NCBI RefSeq assembly: GCF_011683955.1
Contig: NZ_JAAQPI010000006.1
Location: 1 to 64,000 of the forward strand
DNA: 64,000 nt
Reading direction: 5' to 3'
Source of the DNA: Pseudomaricurvus alkylphenolicus
Lineage (GTDB): Bacteria > Pseudomonadota > Gammaproteobacteria > Pseudomonadales > Cellvibrionaceae
Within the stretch, counting starts at the first letter, position 1. Each line of letters opens with the position of its first letter. Below, piece after piece: positions 56,941 to 64,000 of this stretch. A program made the translations under genes and the position numbers. The notes under the pieces were generated by a model. That model was given only the letters and a program-made list of their open reading frames with translations. It did no database searches and was not told where the DNA came from.

Positions 56941-59736
56941 ATGGAGAAATTTCGCACCCTTATGTCGGCCAGACTCTTTGATATCAAGCCCCTGCTGCCG
57001 GATATTCAAGCCGGTTACCTGATTCTCACCCCCAACAGCCGCCTGCGCAACAAACTACAGGAGGCCTACAACCATCATTGCCAGCTACAGCAGCTCACGA
57101 CCTGGCCGGGCGCCAGGGTGCATCCTCTGAGCGAATGGATTCGGGAAAATTACCTGATTCTGCTGGACCAGGCCGCCGTGGAACAGCCACGGGTTCTGGC
57201 CTCGGAATTTCAGCAGCGACAACTGTGGCTGGATATTATCCGCGCTGACAGCGAAGGTGCAGAACTGATCAATCCCCTGCGGCTGGCCACTGACGCACAG
57301 AGCGCCTACCGCAGCCTGTTGCGCTGGAGTCTGACCATCGGGGATGTCCAACGCCAGTATGGCGAGAACGAAGACCTCCCCCTGTTGCGCTGGGCTACGG
57401 AATTCGAAAACAAACTGGATGAACTGGGCCTGCAGACGTTTGAGCATATGCAGCGGGAGGTACTGAAGGCATGCCGGCAAGGCCTCGTCCCGGGCGAACA
57501 AGCCCTCACACTGGTGGGCTTCGATGACCTGCCACCGCTGACACGAACCACCCTCGATGCCATCAGCCTGAGGCAGCGCCGCTGCGATGCGCTGAGCCGC
57601 CGGGATCCACAACTGTTTCAGCAACCCCTTCAACAACCGCACTGTTTCAGAGTCCGCACGGATAACGACGAGGACGAAATTCGCCAGGCAGCACGCTGGG
57701 CACATCAGCTGATTGAATCGGACCCCACCAGCACCGTGGCAATCATCAGCCCCAATCTCGGCCAGGTTCGCAATCAGGTCCAGCAAATATTTATCGAAGA
57801 ATTCGAGCCTCACTATGCACTGCCGGAAACGCCCAGGTATACCCTGCCCTTTAACTTTTCCGCCGGTATTCCACTGGGCAGCACTCCCTTAATCAGTGAC
57901 GCATTGAATCTGTTAAGGCTCAACCTCAGCAGCCGTCCGCTGGAAGATCTTGTGCACCTGATGAATTCACCGTTTTGGGGAGCCGGCACCGATGTGGCCC
58001 ATTGCGCCCGGGTGAGTCAGCGTCTACGTTCGCGTTTGCGCCCCAACCTTCGCGTCAGTACCTTGCGACAGATTTGCCATCAGCTTGCCGGCGGTGAAGC
58101 ATCCGGCGAGCTGAATTATCCCCATTGGCTGGATCGCACCCTTCAGGATTTCGAAAGCCTGAAGCGTCGCCATAGTGGTCAACGCCCCCCCAGCCAATGG
58201 GCCGACTTTTTCCTGGAACAGCTGAATTTACTCAACTGGCCCGGAGAACGGCGCCTCGACAGTAACGAGTACCAACAGGTCACCCGCTGGTACGAATTAT
58301 TGGAGGAATTCTGTCGACTGGACCTTACGGGAACAAAGTTATCACTCAGCGAAGCGCTGGATTGTCTTGGCCAACTGGCGGCAGGTGAACACTTTCAGGC
58401 GCAGACTCCGGACTCACCGATTCAGATTCTCGGAATATTGGAGGGATCGGGGCTGGTGTTCTCCCACTGTTGGGTGTTGGGCATGAACCAGCGGGACTGG
58501 CCGCCGGTACCCCAACCCAATCCTCTTCTGCCGCTTGAATTGCAACGTGCCCATGGCATGCCTCACGCCGATGCGGAACGGGAATTAAATTACGCCGAAA
58601 CCCTGACCCGGGGATACGAAAACAGTGCCGACGAGGTAATCTTCAGCTATGCCGCCAGCGAGGGCGACACGCCGCTGCATCACAGCGCATTGATTGCCCA
58701 CCTCCCGGAAAAACATCCGCATTTTGAAGCCCACAGCGAACACTGGCAGGAATATCTCAAGAGCTGTGCCCGCAGTGGCCAGTGGCAATGGGTGAATTGT
58801 TTAAATGCACCACCGGTTTCAAAAGACGAACTGGAACAAATCAAGGGCGGCAGTCAAATCTTTCGCAACCAGGCGATCTCCCCTCTGGCGGCATTCTGCA
58901 TTCACCGGCTGGGCGCCAGCCTGCCCCTTGAACCCTCATTGGGATTGAGTGCCATTGACCGCGGCCAGATACTGCACAATGCCCTTGCCGATCTCTGGGA
59001 AAAGCTCAAGCACCAAAAGGCATTGCTGGAGCTTGCGCAAACCGAATTGCAATCCCTGGTGGATACCTGCCTCGACCGTCATCTGCAAGCCTATCGGTTG
59101 AAACAACCGGATCAGCTTGGGGAGCGGTATCTGCAGCTGGAAAAACGCCGCCAACAACAATTGATTCTGCAATGGCTGGAGCTGGAAAAACAACGCCCCG
59201 CCTTTACCGTGCAGTCCTATGAAGAGTCTATCCAAACGGAATTTGCCGGATTACCACTGCGGTTAAGGCTGGACCGTCTTGATCGCCTCGACAGCGGCGA
59301 GCTGATCCTGATCGATTACAAAACCGGCAATCCCTCGCCTCGCAGCTGGGGCAGTGATCGGCCGGAAGAACCTCAACTTCCACTCTATAGCCTCTGTTAC
59401 AAGGCTGATGTGGAGGCGGTAGTTTTTGCTCAAATCAATGCCCGCGAAGTAGCGATCAAGGGCTTGGGTGAATTACCCGGCGAGCACGACGGCATCATTC
59501 CGACGGCCCGAGGTGGCGAACTGGATCTGCCGGAAAACTGGCCCGACATTCTCAATCATTGGCGTACCACGTTAGGACAATTGGGTGAGGACTTTCTCCA
59601 AGGCAACGCCGATCCTGGGTTCAAATCGCCGCAACTGCAACGTTTCTATGAGGCACTGTCACCGATTTTTCGCTGGCAGGAGCAGGAACCGTTAAAACAA
59701 GCCTTTAAGCAGGGAGCGGATCATGCAGCCAGCTGA
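56941..59736 (+). CDS. AddB-like PD-(D/E)XK nuclease subunit
   Basis: 931 residues. The N-terminal half has the inactivated-helicase character of AddB-type proteins, beginning GYLILTPNSRLRNKLQEAY, without a Walker A. The C-terminal nuclease domain reads LRLDRLDRLDSGELILIDYKTG (Asp792, Lys794) with later QLPLYSLCY. No cluster of C-terminal cysteines for a 4Fe-4S centre was seen. It matches the bacterial group annotated as probable DNA repair proteins paired with a UvrD-like helicase. It overlaps the next gene by 14 bases, so the two are co-translated as a complex. Confidence 0.85.
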   Translation: MEKFRTLMSARLFDIKPLLPDIQAGYLILTPNSRLRNKLQEAYNHHCQLQQLTTWPGARVHPLSEWIRENYLILLDQAAVEQPRVLASEFQQRQLWLDIIRADSEGAELINPLRLATDAQSAYRSLLRWSLTIGDVQRQYGENEDLPLLRWATEFENKLDELGLQTFEHMQREVLKACRQGLVPGEQALTLVGFDDLPPLTRTTLDAISLRQRRCDALSRRDPQLFQQPLQQPHCFRVRTDNDEDEIRQAARWAHQLIESDPTSTVAIISPNLGQVRNQVQQIFIEEFEPHYALPETPRYTLPFNFSAGIPLGSTPLISDALNLLRLNLSSRPLEDLVHLMNSPFWGAGTDVAHCARVSQRLRSRLRPNLRVSTLRQICHQLAGGEASGELNYPHWLDRTLQDFESLKRRHSGQRPPSQWADFFLEQLNLLNWPGERRLDSNEYQQVTRWYELLEEFCRLDLTGTKLSLSEALDCLGQLAAGEHFQAQTPDSPIQILGILEGSGLVFSHCWVLGMNQRDWPPVPQPNPLLPLELQRAHGMPHADAERELNYAETLTRGYENSADEVIFSYAASEGDTPLHHSALIAHLPEKHPHFEAHSEHWQEYLKSCARSGQWQWVNCLNAPPVSKDELEQIKGGSQIFRNQAISPLAAFCIHRLGASLPLEPSLGLSAIDRGQILHNALADLWEKLKHQKALLELAQTELQSLVDTCLDRHLQAYRLKQPDQLGERYLQLEKRRQQQLILQWLELEKQRPAFTVQSYEESIQTEFAGLPLRLRLDRLDRLDSGELILIDYKTGNPSPRSWGSDRPEEPQLPLYSLCYKADVEAVVFAQINAREVAIKGLGELPGEHDGIIPTARGGELDLPENWPDILNHWRTTLGQLGEDFLQGNADPGFKSPQLQRFYEALSPIFRWQEQEPLKQAFKQGADHAAS

Positions 59737-62700
59737 TTACGAAGCCAGACAGCGGGCACTGGACCCCGGCAACTCTTTTGCCGTGACCGCACCGGCGGGT
59801 TCGGGAAAGACCGGATTGCTGACCCAAAGAGTGCTCACGTTACTGCCCTTATGTAACCAGCCCGAAGAGGTGGTGTGTATCACCTTTACCCGCAAGGCCG
59901 CAGCCGAAATGCGCGAACGTATTGTGGAAGCGATTACCCGGGGTGCCAATACCGAACGGCCGGAACAGCCCCACGAGCAATTGTCCTGGGACCTGGCCCA
60001 GGCGGTTATCGCCAGGGACCGGGAGAAAAACTGGCAGCTGCTGCGCAACCCCAACCGACTCCGAATCCAGACCATTGATGGCCTTTGCCGCTCACTGACG
60101 CAGTTCAATCCCGTCAGCAGCGGCATCGGTGGCACCACGCAATTACTGGAACACCCCTCCACAGCCTACCGTCAGGCTGTGGAAATGACACTGTCGGACC
60201 TGGAACAGGAAGGACCGCTGCGCGAAGATCTGGCAGCGCTGCTGACGCACCTGGACAACAATCTGGATGCCGTCAGCAATCTTTTGATCGGCCTGCTGGC
60301 AAAGCGCGATCAGTGGTTGCTGCCACTGCTGAGTGCAAGAGACGCCAAGGATTATCTCGAAGGCGTTCTGAATGAAATGATTGGCGAAAGTCTGCAACAG
60401 GTCTCCGAACATCTGCTGCCCTGGGAAAGTGATCTGTGCCTGCTGGCTGACTATGCCGGCAATAACTGCCTGAAAGACAAACCCGACAGCGACATTTGCC
60501 GGCTCGCAGGAATGGTCGGGTTGCCGGAGGATTCCCCCGCAGCACTTACCCCCTGGCGCCATGTCGCAGAGCTGCTGCTCACTCAGAAAGGTGACTGGCG
60601 TTCGCCACGGGGCCTCAACAAAAATTGCGGTTTCCCTGCCGGTACTGATAAAGCCGGCAAGGAGGCCGCCAAAGCCCGCAAAGAGGCCATGGCGGCACTG
60701 CTGGCAGAGCTATCTGAACAGACTGGATTGTTATCGGCGCTGCAGTTTATCCGCCTGTTGCCACCGCCGCGCTATCACCATCAACAATGGCGGCTGCTGG
60801 ACAGCCTGACCCGCCTTATGCCCCATGTGGTGGGGCAACTCAAGTTAGTATTCCGCCAGCTCAACGCCACGGACTTCAGCGAAATCACCCAGGGCGCGCT
60901 CTATGCTCTGGGCAGTGCTGACGAACCCACCGATCTCAGCCTGATTCTGGACCACCAGATTCGTCACATTCTCGTCGATGAATTCCAGGATACCGCCTCG
61001 CCGCAACTGCAATTGCTGGAAAAACTGACCGCCGGTTGGCAACCCGACGATGGCCGCACACTGTTTATCGTGGGCGATGGCATGCAGTCCTGTTATGGCT
61101 TCCGGGATGCCAATGTGGGTATCTTTCTGGATGCGCGTAAAGCAGGTATCGGCGACGTGCCACTGCAGCCCCTGAATCTGACCGTCAATTTCCGCTCTCA
61201 AACCGGCGTGGTGGACTGGGTCAACCACACCTTTGAACAGGCGTTTCCGGAAAGCGACGATATCTCCCGCGGCGCGGTGTGCTATTCCGGCTCAATCGCC
61301 TTCAAGCCGGAGCTGGAGGGTCCCGCAGTTCAGGCACAGTTATTTGTCGATCACCCGGACCGCAACGCTGAAGCCGAGGCCGTCGTCGAATTGGCCAAAC
61401 AGGCGCGGATTGAAGACCCGCAAGGCAGCATCGCCATACTGGTGCGTAGCAGGCCCCATTTACAGGCCGTGATTCCGACCTTGCAGGCGGCCGGATTACC
61501 CTGGCAGGCCACCGATATCGAGCCCCTGGCCAATCGCATGGCCGTTGTGGATCTGATAAGTCTGACCAGAGCCCAGCTGGATCCGAGCGATCGCAACGCC
61601 TGGCTGGCACTGCTGCGCAGCCCCTGGATTGGCCTCGACCATGCGGATTTGCTGGTGGTGGCTACCCACATCGAAGACAGCGGTGAAGACACCAGGCAAC
61701 AGCCTTTAATCATTCAGCAGTTAGAAAAATCGCTGCTGCCCGCTGCCAACAATCCGTTTGATGGCATCATCAGCGCTGACGGCCAGGCTATTCTTAATCG
61801 CGCTGCCCCGCAGTTGATCCAGACCTGGAAACAGCGCTCGCGCAAAAGCTTGAGACATAGAATCGAAGGGCTATGGCTGGCTCTGGGCGGACCGGCAGCA
61901 CTGTTTGATCATATCGATCTCGACAACGCTCGGGACTTTTTTGCGCTGCTGGAGCGCTACGACAGTGGCGGTCGTATCGAGCGCTGGCAGGAGTTCCAAT
62001 TGGCGGTGAATCAACTCTATGCGCGCCCGGCGACCGAAGCCGGTCCGCAGATTCAGGTAATGACCATCCACAAGTCCAAGGGCCTGGAATTCGACACCGT
62101 CATCATCCCCGGCCTGGATAAAGGCCAGCGCGCTGACGATAAACCTCTGCTGATCTGGCAGGAGCGCATCAACCGCGGGCACCAAAAACAGTTGTTGCTC
62201 AGCCCATTGTCGGCCACGGGTGACGATCCCGATCCTTTGTACCAGTTCCTGCGTCACGAACAAAAGGTCAAGAACCAGCTGGAGTCCACCAGGCTGCTCT
62301 ATGTCGGCTGCACCAGAGCCATCAAGCGGCTGCACTTACTGGCCCTGGTCAATAGCGACAACAAAAAGGATGGCTGCAAGGCACCGGCGAGCGGCAGCCT
62401 GCTGTATTCACTTTGGCCACAACTGGAACATCAGGCGCAACTCCACAGACAATCGGGTGAGCAATCCCGAACAGAGGCAGAAGAACCTTTGGCGTATCTT
62501 CGTCGCTTAAGCCCTCACTGGCGTCGACCGGTGTCTGTGCCGGGCAGTCTGCTTGCCGCCTACCGCGGGCGGGAAACCGACGACGAAGACAACCAGGTCT
62601 CCGATGAGGGTTATCGCCACCGTGCCGCACGACATACCGGCACTGTCTTACACCGCTGCCTGGCTCAGATCGCCGGAACCGATCTGTTGCTTTGGGACAG

Positions 62701-63160
62701 CGCCAGGATTGAGCGTCAGAAAGATTTTTGGCGGGTTCAGCTGCGGGAGCTGGGCGTCAACGGCAAGGATCTGCCCCAGGCGCTGGACCGTCTGGAGCTG
62801 GGCCTGCGCCGCACCCTGGAAGACCCCGCCGGCCGTTGGATTCTGGGAAATCACCGCCATGGAGAGGCCGAACTCTCTCTCTGGAGTGGAACCACAAAAG
62901 CTCGAAACCTGATCATTGATCGCACTTTTGTCGATGAAAAGAACCAGCGGTGGGTGGTCGACTATAAGAGCAGCGAACCCTCGGCAAACCAGACATTGGA
63001 GGAATTTCTGGAGGTGGAAGTACGGCAGTACCAAAACCAGCTGCGACGTTACTGCCAGCTATTTGTCCAAGACCCGGGGCCACCCCCCAAAGCGGCGCTC
63101 TATTTCCCAATGTTGGGCCGCCTGCAGGAAGTTAACTGGAGCGACGATAAAATGCCCTGA
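59723..63160 (+). CDS. AddA-like UvrD-family helicase/nuclease
   Basis: 1145 residues. Superfamily 1A motifs are intact: Walker A APAGSGKTGLL (Lys29), CITFTRKAAAEM (Ia), VDEFQDTA (motif II, near 419), VNFRSQ, QVMTIHKSKGLEFDTVI (motif V) and LLYVGCTRA (VI). A C-terminal PD-(D/E)XK nuclease follows, with WVVDYKSSEPS (Asp1080, Lys1082) and QLRRYCQLF. It would process double-strand ends for recombination together with the AddB-like subunit, a substitute or paralogue for RecBCD. The start at 59723 overlaps the upstream gene by 14 bases. Confidence 0.93.
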   Translation: MQPADYEARQRALDPGNSFAVTAPAGSGKTGLLTQRVLTLLPLCNQPEEVVCITFTRKAAAEMRERIVEAITRGANTERPEQPHEQLSWDLAQAVIARDREKNWQLLRNPNRLRIQTIDGLCRSLTQFNPVSSGIGGTTQLLEHPSTAYRQAVEMTLSDLEQEGPLREDLAALLTHLDNNLDAVSNLLIGLLAKRDQWLLPLLSARDAKDYLEGVLNEMIGESLQQVSEHLLPWESDLCLLADYAGNNCLKDKPDSDICRLAGMVGLPEDSPAALTPWRHVAELLLTQKGDWRSPRGLNKNCGFPAGTDKAGKEAAKARKEAMAALLAELSEQTGLLSALQFIRLLPPPRYHHQQWRLLDSLTRLMPHVVGQLKLVFRQLNATDFSEITQGALYALGSADEPTDLSLILDHQIRHILVDEFQDTASPQLQLLEKLTAGWQPDDGRTLFIVGDGMQSCYGFRDANVGIFLDARKAGIGDVPLQPLNLTVNFRSQTGVVDWVNHTFEQAFPESDDISRGAVCYSGSIAFKPELEGPAVQAQLFVDHPDRNAEAEAVVELAKQARIEDPQGSIAILVRSRPHLQAVIPTLQAAGLPWQATDIEPLANRMAVVDLISLTRAQLDPSDRNAWLALLRSPWIGLDHADLLVVATHIEDSGEDTRQQPLIIQQLEKSLLPAANNPFDGIISADGQAILNRAAPQLIQTWKQRSRKSLRHRIEGLWLALGGPAALFDHIDLDNARDFFALLERYDSGGRIERWQEFQLAVNQLYARPATEAGPQIQVMTIHKSKGLEFDTVIIPGLDKGQRADDKPLLIWQERINRGHQKQLLLSPLSATGDDPDPLYQFLRHEQKVKNQLESTRLLYVGCTRAIKRLHLLALVNSDNKKDGCKAPASGSLLYSLWPQLEHQAQLHRQSGEQSRTEAEEPLAYLRRLSPHWRRPVSVPGSLLAAYRGRETDDEDNQVSDEGYRHRAARHTGTVLHRCLAQIAGTDLLLWDSARIERQKDFWRVQLRELGVNGKDLPQALDRLELGLRRTLEDPAGRWILGNHRHGEAELSLWSGTTKARNLIIDRTFVDEKNQRWVVDYKSSEPSANQTLEEFLEVEVRQYQNQLRRYCQLFVQDPGPPPKAALYFPMLGRLQEVNWSDDKMP

Positions 63161-63236
63161 CAGGAAAAACCCCTACAGTTGGCCCCTGGTTTTCAGTAGA
63201 ATAAGCGCCTTTTTATAATGATTGATGGACCTATCC

Positions 63237-64000
63237 ATGACCGAATTCGCCGTAGACGATCTCAATATTGTCTCCCAGGAAATTCTGATTTCCCCAACTG
63301 AGCTGAAAAATGAGATGCCGCTTTCCGAGGCGGCCCGCAAGACTGTAACTGAAGGACGCGAAACGGTTCGCAATATCCTCACTGGCGAGGATCACCGTCT
63401 GATGGTGGTGGTGGGCCCCTGTTCTATTCACGATGTGAAAGCCGCCAAGGATTATGCCCAGCGCCTTAAGAAGCTGGCTGATGCCGTCAGCGACACCCTT
63501 TATGTTGTCATGCGTGTCTATTTTGAAAAACCCCGCACAACCGTGGGCTGGAAAGGTCTGATCAACGATCCTTACCTGGACGACTCCTTTAAGATCCAGG
63601 ACGGTCTGCACACTGCCCGCCAGCTGCTGCTGGATGTTTCGGAAATGGGGCTGCCCACCGCCACCGAGGCTCTGGACCCCATCTCACCGCAGTATGTTCA
63701 AGATCTGATTTCCTGGTCCGCGATTGGCGCCCGTACCACCGAGTCCCAGACTCATCGCGAAATGGCCAGTGGCCTGTCTTCTGCGGTGGGTTTCAAGAAT
63801 GGCACCGACGGTGGCCTGACCGTAGCCATCAATGCACTGGAATCCGTTTCCAGCCCGCACCGCTTCCTCGGTATAAACCACGAGGGCCAGGTGGCTATTA
63901 CTCATACCCGCGGTAACCCATACGGCCATGTGGTGCTGCGCGGCGGCGCCGGCAAGCCTAACTATGATTCTGTTTCAATCGCACTGTGTGAGCAGGAACT
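63237..64000 (+). CDS. DAHP synthase (3-deoxy-7-phosphoheptulonate synthase), cut by window end
   Basis: The first 254 codons of a gene that runs off the window. The class I AroF/AroG/AroH pattern is plain: MVVVGPCSIHD, VMRVYFEKPRTTVGWKG, GARTTESQTHREMASG, VGFKNGTDG and HVVLRGG. It joins phosphoenolpyruvate and erythrose-4-phosphate, the first step of the shikimate pathway. ATG 63237 was chosen because a TATAAT at 63214-63219 would start transcription near 63226, after an alternative ATG at 63225. Which of the three feedback types it is cannot be told. Confidence 0.95.
   Translation, partial: MTEFAVDDLNIVSQEILISPTELKNEMPLSEAARKTVTEGRETVRNILTGEDHRLMVVVGPCSIHDVKAAKDYAQRLKKLADAVSDTLYVVMRVYFEKPRTTVGWKGLINDPYLDDSFKIQDGLHTARQLLLDVSEMGLPTATEALDPISPQYVQDLISWSAIGARTTESQTHREMASGLSSAVGFKNGTDGGLTVAINALESVSSPHRFLGINHEGQVAITHTRGNPYGHVVLRGGAGKPNYDSVSIALCEQE

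Overview
The window reads as ordinary chromosome of a moderately GC-rich gammaproteobacterium, most likely a marine or soil member of the Pseudomonadales/Cellvibrionales/Oceanospirillales part of the class. This rests on Pseudomonas-like versions of several genes (531-aa-class isocitrate lyase, malate synthase G, a PhaD-like regulator beside a phasin, etfBA with DUF2788, DUF1285 and DUF4823 neighbours, YeaC/DUF1315, DUF1853, DUF2489), CCA-encoding tRNA genes and a gammaproteobacterial-type LexA box. No rRNA, CRISPR array, prophage or complete insertion sequence was seen. Gene names come from recognition of protein sequence, not from database searches.

Layout. 1-3800: a five-gene minus-strand operon (K+ channel with RCK domain, DUF350 membrane protein, DUF1190 lipoprotein, glutathionylspermidine-synthase-like ATP-grasp enzyme, DUF2164). 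3988-10853: a saccharopine-dehydrogenase-like reductase and a giant double-length UvrA with a LexA box upstream. 11106-12248: phasin and PhaD-like regulator (polyhydroxyalkanoate granules). 12369-15393: Prc protease and exonuclease III. 15392-15579: a 188-bp near-palindromic repeat that runs into the end of a divergent hybrid sensor kinase (15566-17827). 17970-22280: DUF2788, etfA/etfB, DUF1285, a lipoprotein and a TetR regulator. 22505-26847: a small helical protein, a multi-PAS/GAF GGDEF-EAL protein, a possible small RNA and trmH. 27475-32481: a glyoxylate-shunt locus (glcB, LysR regulator, aceA).

32636-32901 is a second, nested inverted-repeat element just before a two-gene unit encoding a PARP-like ADP-ribosyltransferase candidate and a DUF488 protein. 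34321-45986 is mostly minus-strand housekeeping and little-known genes: cold-shock protein, pepN, DUF2797, yeaC, rhomboid protease, metallophosphoesterase, nadK, DUF1853 (plus strand), a cNMP-binding/rhodanese fusion, a PLP enzyme and a coiled-coil protein. 46210-46771 holds a 28-codon acidic mini-ORF with a very strong ribosome binding site, a phased array of DnaA-box sequences and tRNA-Asp and tRNA-Val. 46907-56757: a sensor kinase, a large DUF6351-type protein, flavin reductase, trmA, DUF2489, AEC transporter, rmuC, a TPR protein and a small exported protein. 56941-63160 is a paired nuclease/helicase (AddB-like and AddA-like), and the window ends inside a DAHP synthase gene.

How the genes fit together: fatty-acid and C2 carbon metabolism is well represented (ETF for beta-oxidation electrons, glyoxylate shunt, PHA granule proteins). 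DNA repair is the second theme (SOS-linked double UvrA, XthA, RmuC, AddAB-like complex). The best leads for something little described are the ART-like/DUF488 pair, the channel-DUF350-ATP-grasp operon, the LexA-controlled double UvrA, the two palindromic repeats, the degenerate hybrid kinase, the mini-ORF and the DnaA-box array.
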